Shown here: one piece after another, positions 55,341 through 64,000 of the stretch
Numbering within the stretch: the stretch's first letter is position 1
Layout of the letters: each line of letters begins with the position of its first letter
NCBI GenBank assembly: GCA_020746835.1
Contig: JAGPNK010000003.1
Span: 2,480,001 to 2,544,000 of the forward strand
DNA length: 64,000 nt
Source of the DNA: Stachybotrys elegans
Lineage: Eukaryota > Ascomycota > Sordariomycetes > Hypocreales > Stachybotryaceae
Direction of reading: 5' to 3'
Made by a program: the position numbers and the translations under genes
The notes under the pieces: generated by a model
Databases searched by the model: none
Seen by the model: the letters and a program-made list of their open reading frames with translations, nothing else
What the model was told of the DNA's origin: nothing

Positions 55341-57096
55341 CTAATAGTAGTTCTGTAGATCGGCACCCGCGCCCGATGGGCGTCCCTGGCCTTGTTGGCC
55401 CTGCTGCCAAGACGGCTGAGTGGCCGGGAGAGAAGGAAACGCATCGTCGTAGTCCACCTGGCCGTCCTGCTGGCCCTTGTCGACGTCGTCGAGGGAGCGG
55501 TAGTTGTGGCCGCGCCCACGGCCGCCTCGGCCACTGCCTCTGGCGCCGTGCTTGGCTCCACGGGGGTTGCCGCCGCGGCCGCGGGTGGCACCGCGCCCGG
55601 AGTGGAAGCCGCGGGCCTCGTTGCGGCCGCCGGGGGTGTGTCTGGGACTCCTGTCGTTGTCGCCGGCAAACTTGCGCTTAGGTCCTCTGTTGGCGGGGCT
55701 GTCGAACTCCTCCTGGCCCTCTCTTTCGACGCGGAGAATGGCCTTCTCCCCTACAATGGTCTCAAAGACGAAGCACTCGGCTTCAGGGATGGGATGCCAG
55801 GTGGTGATCTTGCCTGCATCGGCGGGCCGAGCGCCTTTCCTCATGGCGATGACCACCATGGGGACAGAGGTCTCGACGTGGTACTTGGCAGTGGAGGGGA
55901 CAGGTCTCACTCGGACAGCCCAAACGCTATCCTCGTAACATCCCCATGCGTTGACCTCCCATACTAACCTGCTGCCCATGCCGCCCACCTTCTGGAGGAG
56001 GCTTGCTGGGCACGGGCGCGGGCAGATGAGGATGTTGCTTCCGAGCATCTTGAGATCACCACCAGGCAGGTCTACTACCTTGATCAGCTTCTTGGAGTCC
56101 TCGGCCTTGATGGTATAGCTGGTGAAGAAGACGGTCTTCTTGAGATGTAGCTTGGGCTGGCGCTGGTGGAAAGGCTGCTTCATCACCGCCTGGTTGTGGT
56201 TGTTGACCATGTTCTGGACCTCGACCACCTCCATGACGGGGTCTAGCAGAGTAGACGTATCGACAACCTGGACAACGTCGGCTGCTAACGGCACCGCCCT
56301 CGTGGGCTGGGCGATCTGGCGGTGGTTGTACTCGGCGAAGAAGTCGCGGAAACCCTTGGTGTGCTTCGGGCGGTCCTCGTAGACCTTGATCTCGGCGGCG
56401 CTTCGGTACGTCTCGACGAGGGCGGTGAGGAAGAGCTGCTTGAAGTGCATCGTGCTCTGGAACTGCTGGTTCGTGGGGCTGACGCGGGGCTTGAGGCCGA
56501 TCATGTCAAACTCCAGGCCCTTGCTGGCGACCATCTTCTTGATGAGGTCGGCGAAGCCAGCCTCGGAGCGGCCGGTGAGGAGCACGCAGAGGGCGTCGGG
56601 CTGCTTGCCGCTGAGCCTGACGAGCTCGACCACCTTCTCGTTCCACCAGCCCTCCCAGGCGCGCGGCTCCTCCTTCTCCAAGCCCTGGCCCGTGGACGCA
56701 AGGATCCGGCTGTCGTGCCACCAGCCACCGTTGACGAAGATGTCGATATTGGAGAGCAATCCGATGGTCGGGGCCGTCCAGAGCGCGGGATTGGGAAGCG
56801 GAGTCTTGAACACTGCCAAGTTGTCAGTCGGGCATCGCGAAGAATCGGCAGAGGGAGAGAGAGAGCGCGCGCGCATATCGCCACGTACGTGTGTTGTCGA
56901 AGTCGTAGACGTGGAGGGCCTTGATGCTTTCAACGGCTGCGAGATGTGTCAGAAGATGCGGGCGACGAGGCAGGCAGACAGGCAGGCAAGGCTCACGAGG
57001 CAGGGCTTTGTTCAGGACGGACCAGCGACCGAGGGACGTGACGGTGAATTGGGAGCCATTGGCAGCGCCATGGTACGCGTGGTAAGCCGAGGCCAT
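55341..57096 (-). CDS. Swiss-Army-Knife RNA-repair-like HAD protein with RGG tail
   Basis: Exons are 56997-57096, 56889-56936 and 55341-56812, giving 539 residues. The HAD motif I is VYDFDNTLF, assembled across the second intron; LLTGRSE is a motif-II-like stretch and VYEDRPKH fits motif IV. I recognise this as the fungal family annotated as Swiss Army Knife RNA repair-like HAD domain. The C-terminal 110 residues are RGG/GRG-rich (RGATRGRGGNPRGAKHGARG), an RNA-binding composition, ending in a Gln/Gly-rich tail. The start MASAYHAYHGAANGSQFTV matches a fungal consensus; an upstream in-frame ATG at about 57144 is possible. The biochemical activity is unproven. Divergent from the DUF167 gene. Confidence 0.82.
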
Positions 57097-57777
57097 GGCG
57101 CTCAAGGGGAGGCTGGAGCGTCGAAGTCGCGCTGCGATCATGCAGATGGGGACGAGGAAGAGGGCCAAGGGCACTTGTCTGGTTGTATCGGGATGCAAAT
57201 AATCCAGAGGGCCACCTGCAGCCTCGCGGGCGGTGGAGCTGATACGGACGGCAGCTCTGCTGCTAAACTTGTTGCAGGGTGCAAACGTCACAGTGGGGTC
57301 GCCTTTACCTACCTGTACTTGCAGGTAGCTGTTAATTCTGAGTCTACAGATATTCAAAACCAGTTGAATGCTGTCAACGGAGGGGTTCACTTGGATCTGG
57401 TGCAAGTTATAGGTCTAATGGAACGGCGGCGGCTGACTCTGGATCTGAGTTAATCTAAGTAACTTTAGGTTATGCCAGGTGAGGTCTGGTAACTCATCTA
57501 TTATCCATCACGGAAATTCATATACAGCCCGCATACTTAATACCACCCAACCTATCATATAAGTAAGAGGTACGTACATTGAAAATACCTAGGTACCTAC
57601 ATACAGCCTTGATTTATTTTATTTTATTTACAAGTGAGGCTCTATAACCGTCTACCTAACTTAACGTCACATGATTATGAGGAACAGCACATATCGACAA
57701 TACAAACGTCATCTTGACACAAACCACCACACCTTTAGCCGACACCGGGCCTCGACCGCGCCCGCACCGGCACAGAC
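57097..57777. other. Divergent intergenic, HAD protein / DUF167
   Basis: 681 bp, AT-rich on the right. It contains the palindromic TACCTAGGTACC at 57587-57598 and a TTTTATTTTATTTA run. Presumably both promoters. Confidence 0.5.
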
Positions 57778-58125
57778 ATGTCAGGCACACCCGTGCGCTT
57801 CGTCCAAAAGACCAAGAAGGCGGGCCTCGGGTTCCTGGAGCTGCAGCTCCACGTCAAGCCCGGCGCGAGCAGGGCGCGCGAGGGCGTCCTAGCGATCCGG
57901 GCCGACGCCGTGGAGCTCTGCGTGTCGGCGCAGGCGCGCGAGGGCGAGGCCAACAAGGCCGTCGTCGAGCTGCTGAGCGACGTGCTCGGCGTGCCCCGGT
58001 CCAGGCTGCAGCTCGCGCGGGGGATCAAGTCGAGGGACAAGACGGTGCTGCTGGAGTGCGCCGCGGGCGAGGCCGAGGAGCGGGTGAGGGAGGTCATGGA
58101 GCTGCTGCGGAAGGCGAGCGAGTGA
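57778..58125 (+). CDS. DUF167 / YggU (UPF0235) family protein
   Basis: 115-residue single-exon protein. The family pattern is clear: [21 protein letters not shown], then [27 protein letters not shown], and the closing [12 protein letters not shown]. The fold is a small alpha/beta domain found from bacteria to humans (human C15orf40). Function is unknown. GC-rich coding sequence in contrast with the AT-rich promoter. A tRNA gene begins 131 bp downstream on the same strand. Confidence 0.88.
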   Translation: MSGTPVRFVQKTKKAGLGFLELQLHVKPGASRAREGVLAIRADAVELCVSAQAREGEANKAVVELLSDVLGVPRSRLQLARGIKSRDKTVLLECAAGEAEERVREVMELLRKASE

Positions 58126-58255
58126 TTCAGAAGCTCTGCGAGACCCCAATGGAAAGGTCGCAGCGCGAGCCTCACCTGTTGTGAAGCACAATCTGAGAAC
58201 TATTGCAGCCTAGGAACATAAACCATCTTTTGTCGGCCCTCTCACGTGAACAACA

Positions 58256-58327
58256 GCCCCGTTGGCTAAGTGGTATAGCGTGTCACTAGTAATGACAAGA
58301 TCACTGGTTCGATTCCAGTACGGGGCA
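58256..58327 (+). tRNA. tRNA-Thr (anticodon AGT)
   Basis: Complete cloverleaf without intron. Acceptor arms GCCCCGT and ACGGGGC pair over 7 bp. The D stem is GCTA/TAGC, the anticodon stem TGTCA/TGACA with loop CTAGTAA (anticodon AGT, read as inosine at position 34). The T stem is ACTGG/CCAGT with TTCGATT, and the discriminator is A. The internal B box GGTTCGATTCC is intact. A T6 run at about 58342-58347 fits an RNA polymerase III terminator. CCA is not encoded. Confidence 0.96.
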
Positions 58328-59218
58328 GCAAAGAGCTCGTCTCTTTTTTGCTTCTTCTCTCTTTTTACCATCTTCTCTCGGTCACACTGGTGGCTGGTGG
58401 CTGCTCCATATAAGCACTGGTCAGTGCACACAAGTGCCGTGGCTACATTGCTTAGCTTTGTTTCTCTCGTCGCGATGCAACGTAACCATCGTCAAAATAA
58501 GCATTTTCCCGGGCCATTTTTTGGACTGACAGCCGCAGGAAACGGCGCGTGCGCATCCACATTCCACAGGCCCTCCCGATCTCGATTCCTGACGGAGCTG
58601 GGACTGGGTCTTGCTGCTTCGACCTGGTCTCACCGTTGCCAAACTGTCCCGGAAAGGCGAAGCTTACCCGCTCAGTCGACGGTGGCCACCGTTCACGTTG
58701 TGGCGATCGGCATGCCAATTCCCTGATTCAACCGTCCTGCCCCTGCTGCCCATACCAATGACCCAACAGCTCGGCTGCCCATATCTTCTCCTTTGCGCCC
58801 TGTGTGGAAAAGAATTCACTTGCCTTTCTTCTTCACCTCTTTTCTTCACCTTCTTGTCAGCACGAGGGGCTTGTGCCTCTCTCCTTGCTGCTGCTGTCCG
58901 CAGCGCATGTGGGCGGCAAAGGAGACGTGGCTAGCTGGTCTGTAACCTGCTTCGTACCTTTTTCCCCGCTCATCGATCTCCATATCGTTGTCGATCCAGT
59001 CTGTTTGAGGGCTGGTCAAGCATCTTATTGCCACTCGGCACGCCGCTCATCACTAGAAATCGTCAACACCAAGCCCTTCCTCCCCGCCCTTTGTCTGAGA
59101 CTGCTGTGCTTGCCGGCAGGATTGTAGGACACGTCGTTTGCGCAAATCGCGGGACTCACATTGCATCGTAGTGCAACACAGGTGCCACATAAAAACGAGG
59201 ATCCCTCCCTGGCAAACA
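58328..59218. other. Intergenic stretch
   Basis: 891 bp after the tRNA. Moderately pyrimidine-rich towards the right, consistent with a promoter or leader for the possible gene that follows. No gene is supported. Confidence 0.5.
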
Positions 59219-60393
59219 ATGGCTCCGTGGTCTGCACAGCATCAGCAGACGACAGCCCACAGGTTTGGTAGCATCTTCGCATCTTCGTTTGTGCGCCTGC
59301 TGGAGAGGACATTGCGCCGCTCAGACTCGGACTCGCACGCAGAAAACTCCCCTAAGCCGCCTCCCTCTGCAGAACACGGGCAAAAATACGCCAGTTAGCC
59401 AGAACCAAGGTAAGCCCTCGTGGTTCCTGAGCCACGTAGAAAGCTTAAAATCCGCCTGCCCTTGGCGAAGACGGCGAGCCGCCCGTCAGATCCGCCAGCG
59501 AGATCGATGCTGCGATCCAGGCGGAGGAGACGTCGAGAATTTCCTCTTCAGGAAACCAGGTAGGCGACGACGCCATTGCTATTGGTCTGGCAGTAGATCG
59601 GGGGCATGTCGACGATCTGTATGGCTGCTTCTGTGGCTCGTGAGGAAGGGTGCTGTGGCTGTTCCCGCCATGGGGGGCGCTTCGGGGAGTGCTTCAAGCT
59701 CGGGAGATGGCCTGGCGATGGACTCGTTAGCAGGAATTCCAAACTGTGTAAGCCTCGGGAGACCGTAGCGGGGGAAACGGTAGCCGTAGCCAGATTCTTC
59801 CGGGGAGCCTCAAGATGGATCTGGCCGAGTTGGTGATACCCTCAGAAATGTCCCATCTCGAGAGAACATCAGGAATCTCAACAGAAGATGGGAGAGCAGA
59901 TGGGAGGATACCTATCTTAAGGCCTCAAAAGAGCAGCTGTGGCTCAAGCCCAAACACCTCCCTCGAGGTCCTCAGACGCCCTCCCCTTGCCATGATCTTC
60001 CAGCGATCACCACCCCTCCCTTCCCCTCCGACCCCAGGGGCGGATCGCGAGAAGGACCCTCAGGACCCTGAAGAACCGGCCCAGCTGTTGGCAAGTGACT
60101 TGTGGCTCCAGAAACCCAAACGCCCTCCCATCACCAACAGGGCCAGCCACAGGCAGACGCACCTCGTGGGAAGGGGGGGACAGCCACACGCACACGCCCT
60201 TGTGCCTTGTCTCACGCCCAGGACCCCTTTCCCCTTCCCCTCCCCCTCCCCGATCGGTCGTGCGTGCCGAATATCATTGGCCCGAAGGAGCAGCCACGAG
60301 GCGGGCCGAAGCAGCTGTGGCGAAAGGTCGCGGTGTTACTGCGGAACCCCCCCCCCCCCCCCCCTTCCCCTCCCCCTCTCTTTCGTTCCCTAG
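59219..60393 (+). CDS. Possible unrecognised multi-exon protein (tentative model)
   Basis: Frames with coding-like composition can be linked through four exons: 59219-59393, 59471-59639, 59699-59747 and 59794-60393, with phases that fit and 330 residues. It starts at CAAACAATGG, a good fungal start context, with MAPWSAQHQQTTAHRFGSIF. Exon 2 would encode GEPPVRSASEIDAAIQAEET and GDDAIAIGLAVDRGHVDDLY. Exon 3 gives GDGLAMDSLAGIPNC and exon 4 starts ILPGSLKMDLAELVIP. I recognise no domain. The last 60-80 codons run into a poly-C tract and are probably not coding, so the true end is earlier or another intron exists. Splice choices here have many alternatives. Confidence 0.3.
60347..60364. repeat. 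C18 homopolymer
   Basis: Eighteen consecutive C, followed by CCCC-rich sequence. Confidence 0.9.
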
Positions 60394-62936
60394 CAGCAGT
60401 GGGAGGAATCCTTGGACAGCTGAAAAAATAGAACGAGAACCTCGGGGCCATTGGAGGAACGAGTTGCCTCTCTGCACATTTGCACATGCCTCGTCCAGGC
60501 TTCGACAAGATCGACATGGCCTGCGGCTGTGCAGGCGGGACGTGGCGTTCTCGACCATGAACCATTGGTCTGTCCCCCCGGTTTTCTTCTCCTTTATGCT
60601 TTCCCCGAACGAGCGTCAGGGTCATCATGGACGCTAAGACCGCTGTTTCCCGGCTCCTTTCGAGGCGGGCTATGGGATTCGAGACCCGACGGCGGCTTGC
60701 TCCCTTACTCCAAGACAGCCCAAGGTCGAGTTCGGCAACGACCGGCCTTGCCCCTCACTGGCCTTTTTTCCTCCGCGCAGAATTGCCCCACAAGGACCGG
60801 CCAGATGATCGGCGGTCCGGGGGCTCAAGCCACATACGGCGTGCGGATCAGCCGAATCATCACCACCTCCGCGGCCCCTCCCCCCTTTTTTTTCTCCCTT
60901 CGCATGCATGTGTGTGTCCCCATGGTGTGTGCAGTCGCGTTTCTGGCGTGGAGGGGGGAGGAGGAGGGGCCTGCGTCATCATACGATACATGATGATGTC
61001 GTGGGGGTTGTGCTTGTGATGCAGACAGTTGCGTTGCCAGCTGAAAGCCGCATCACCCACTGCATACTACCCATATAAGCATGTGCAAACACTAGATGCA
61101 GATCTTTGTGCCCAGCCCCTCACGATATGAGTCATGACAGCTGCCCGTTTTCGTTTGTGTTATCGTCTGGACAGCCCCATGTCATGCTGCTGCGTGCCAC
61201 CAACATGGTTCTCTCACAGCCAGACAAGGTCCCTTAACCCCCCCTTCCCTCGTATCTATCCCATGGGGTCTGCTCGAACCGAACACGAATCGCGAAAGGC
61301 GCATAGAAACGGTTAGAAGGAGAAGGGGAACAAAGGTCTGGACCCTTATCCCTGACTGCATACAGCATTGCCCGGAACCATGCCAGCCAATGAAGCTGTC
61401 AAACCACCATGAACCCAAAACGTGCTTATGGCGCCTAGGCAACCCTGGGCTGTTCTCCCACATGACCACATGGTTCTCCGTACATACAGAACTCTCCGAC
61501 AAGTGCAGTATGCAGGTTGGATGTCGACTCCAACCATGACCACCTGTGTAGTGGAGGTACACGCTCACCTCCAAGGGGCCACCTCAACCAATGCCCAGTG
61601 CCACGCATGTCTTCGTGGCTAGCAGCCTCACTCTCGGCATCCAGACCAAGAGCAGTCACACGCCCCCTTTGCCAAAGTAAGCAAGTAAGTACCTGTCCAT
61701 CGCGGGCCTAGTTGCACGACGGACGGGCAGTTGTAGGATGGATACACGGCATACGAAAGAGGGGACACGCAAGCCACTCGCCACAGAAGAAGAAACCTTG
61801 CAGGCGGCAGTCCAATCAGCACCATCTGGTGACTTCATGTGTGGCTTTCCCAGCTGCAACGGCCTCTGCGACTTGAGTCTTGGGGTGCACTTCGGCGCCC
61901 CTAGCCGTCTTGGCCCTAGATCAGAACAGAGGAGACGGGGAGCAGGGCCAACTGCATGTATGTACTTGTGCGCTATTTTTGCCAAGGTCTAGCGATGGCG
62001 GGCAGACTGGTAGGCTCCTGTCATCGGGCTAGCTGTTGTCGAGATACATGCCGTGTTTGCTCGGAGTGAGTGATGCTGTGCATAGGTAGGTAGGTCTTTT
62101 TCCCCAGCTGCACACCCGCGGGCCTTTTAGGCTAAGGATTTCATCCACCCACCCGTACCCCCGGAAGGTCGCTTCATGTACCTCGATACCAGCGTCCGTA
62201 TGTACCTTCCCTCGAGGTACCTCGCGGTCTTGTACCTTGTCTTCACTACCTAGCCACACCGACTACTCCAGCCACACAGTGGCGAGTGTCGACTGTTACG
62301 CATTCATCGCATCATCATGACCTTAATCGTCTCCTTTTCCCCTCCCCATCTTTCATGTGCCGAGAACACTTGCAGGCCTAGACTTGGGCCCGGCTCCTGT
62401 GCCACACATGGTACTATGGTGTCCCTGCTCGCGTCGTCACGAGCAGTTCACGCGACCGCCACACCAAGCCCCCCGACTACCGAATCCAACATCTAGCGTT
62501 GGCTGGCCGTTGAGAGAGGGGAAAGGACCCGTCTGCTAACGTGAACGAGAGGGTCTACGTTATGTCTTGGCGCTACAAAGGATGCCCAGCAGTACCAAGA
62601 TCAGTAATTACTGCTTATCCAGCGTAGCTGGCTCCCATCGCTCATTTCACCAACGAGCCACGATCGCGATCGAGGCGCGCCATCTGGCCTACCACTCTCA
62701 CCCCCTTGTCACCCCCTTGCTCACCAGATCCTTCTGGACGCAATGTGGCGGCGGGCTTGGCTTGTCTTCATCTCGGTCTGTGGCGCGCCTGCACCAAAAG
62801 CAAACCTGGCGATAGGAAACGCGGAAATCACCGCATAGAGAAACAACAAGAAGAAGCAGCAATAAAATAATGGATCTTAATAAGCCTTCTAGGAACTTTT
62901 GCTTGGAATAATGCCGGCTGGTCGCCTTGTGAGAGA

Positions 62937-62955
62937 GGGGGGGGGGGGGGGGGGG
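62937..62955. repeat. G19 homopolymer
   Basis: Nineteen consecutive G after a GA run. Confidence 0.9.
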
Positions 62956-63201
62956 TCCTCCCTCCCGGCACTCCCTTTGACACAACGACAAGCCGCGAAA
63001 CACGGCAAATACAAACAAACAGTTCTTGGGTCTTGGGGGTTTGGGAACGTTCTCTTGTTCTTATTCGGATACCTGGATCCGATCGAGCTTGCTGATTGGT
63101 CGACCAATGATGATCTAAAACAAAACCCCTTCTCATCACGTTTTTGGCGTTTGGAAGTGGCTTGAAGTCCGGGGTGATGCCATATCCTCCAATTTCCACT
63201 A

Positions 63202-63243
63202 ATCTCATCTCATCTCAACTCATCTCGTCTCATCTCGTCTCGT
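63202..63243. repeat. ATCTC-type pentamer repeat
   Basis: Imperfect tandem ATCTC/GTCTC/AACTC units over about 42 bp. Confidence 0.8.
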
Positions 63244-63327
63244 TTCTTTTCCCTCCCTCCGATGGACTGATATGACTGCATCCTCCATGCGGATTAGTCC
63301 ATGGCGCCACGCCACGGCCCAGGAGAA

Positions 63328-63339
63328 GGGGGGGGGGGG
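63328..63339. repeat. G12 homopolymer
   Basis: Twelve consecutive G. Confidence 0.9.
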
Positions 63340-64000
63340 CGTGCCACAACTCTCGCATCCTCTCTGTCCCTTGTCGTCGCCATCCATCCTAACCTCGGAA
63401 ATTAGCCACAGGAACCCAACTTCCCTCCCGATCCTGGTGCTGCCCAATCGTCCATCAGCCTTCCTGCCGGGCCACAGCACATCAGATCGCCCGGCCTGAC
63501 TAGTCTAGCCTGCCAATGTTTCGTGAAACCTTGAGAGCAGCCTCTCAACCATCTAGTGCCTTGGGCCTCTCCTCCTCCTCTCCATCCCTCATGTCACTAC
63601 AACCCGTCTCGGCGTCTTCCCATTCCGCTGAGATATGCCTCATCAGCCCTTATCCCTGCCGTTACTACTTTTCGGTATCGATGTAAGCGCCTCCTCTCCC
63701 ATGCTACACCAATATGGAAGTCGTGCCAAATACAGGATCCTTTCCCACGTCTTCCGTCTCTCGGCAGTTCTGTTACTTAACGAAATTGTATTAAAGGACC
63801 AGGGAACATGCTAGGCAGGGTATCTTGGTTGTGCCTATGCCAATGGTAATAATAAACACGGGGCAAGCCAAGAGAATATGGTAGAGTACCTGTGATTTAA
63901 TGTAGAATTCGTTGCAAAATACCAAACGTTATATCGTAGGTTGGATACACAAGTGTTTTCCTTCCGGCTTCCGCGGCCTGTTTATCCTGACACTTATTCA

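Larger units (their letters stand above)
60394..64000. other. Gene-poor right end
   Basis: 3.6 kb with no supported gene. It contains long G runs and pentamer repeats (listed), TAGGT/ACCTC-rich DNA at about 62.08-62.24 kb, and AT-richer sequence in the last 250 bp. It may be the long regulatory region of a gene beyond the window. Confidence 0.45.

Noticed and set aside
55930..55975. Possible 37-nt intron (GTTAGT...GAG) in the HAD protein
   Set aside because: Too short for a fungal intron, and the translated stretch LVWEVNAWGCYEDSVWAVRV reads as normal coding sequence of the family.
1..64000. Transposons, CRISPR arrays, viral remnants, dispersed 5S rRNA
   Set aside because: I looked for transposase or reverse-transcriptase motifs, long terminal or inverted repeats, regularly spaced repeats and 5S-like sequence and found none I could support by eye.

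Overview
The window looks like nuclear DNA of a filamentous ascomycete (Pezizomycotina, most likely Sordariomycetes and possibly Hypocreales; the order is my inference from general protein resemblance, not from a search). Genes are intron-rich. The introns are mostly 50-70 nt with GT(A/G)-AG borders, intergenic leaders are long and pyrimidine-rich, and there are no operons, CRISPR arrays or recognisable transposons. I rebuilt the spliced models by hand. Every multi-exon model called with confidence keeps its reading frame across all junctions.

Left part (1-18 kb): the 3' part of a phosphoketolase, a GNAT acetyltransferase, a berberine-bridge-type FAD oxidoreductase, an AIM24-type mitochondrial protein divergent from a Kid-like kinesin with a C-terminal helix-hairpin-helix, a small unknown protein, a gene-poor stretch, and a 12-exon secreted subtilisin.

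Middle-left (18-30 kb): a ZIP zinc transporter with repeated Cys/His exons and zinc-response-like promoter motifs, then a housekeeping block of MSH2, a complex I Tim17-family subunit, TRM10 and DNA primase small subunit. MSH2 and primase both carry paired ACGCGT (MCB/MBF-type) motifs close to their starts, which suggests shared G1/S control.

Middle (30-42 kb): a more accessory-looking stretch with a 10-exon cytochrome P450, a citrate synthase without a mitochondrial presequence, an AsaB/GA4-desaturase-like oxygenase and a DHA1-type MFS transporter. Together they could be a small metabolic cluster, but no PKS, NRPS, FAS or terpene synthase is visible.

Right part (42-64 kb): an AIG1-like GTPase ending in a CaaX box, the Skn7 response regulator/HSF factor, a 4.3 kb gene-free stretch, eIF2B epsilon, a Swiss-Army-Knife-type HAD protein with an RGG tail, a DUF167/YggU protein, a tRNA-Thr(AGT), and a gene-poor end with a possible unrecognised multi-exon gene and long G or C homopolymers.
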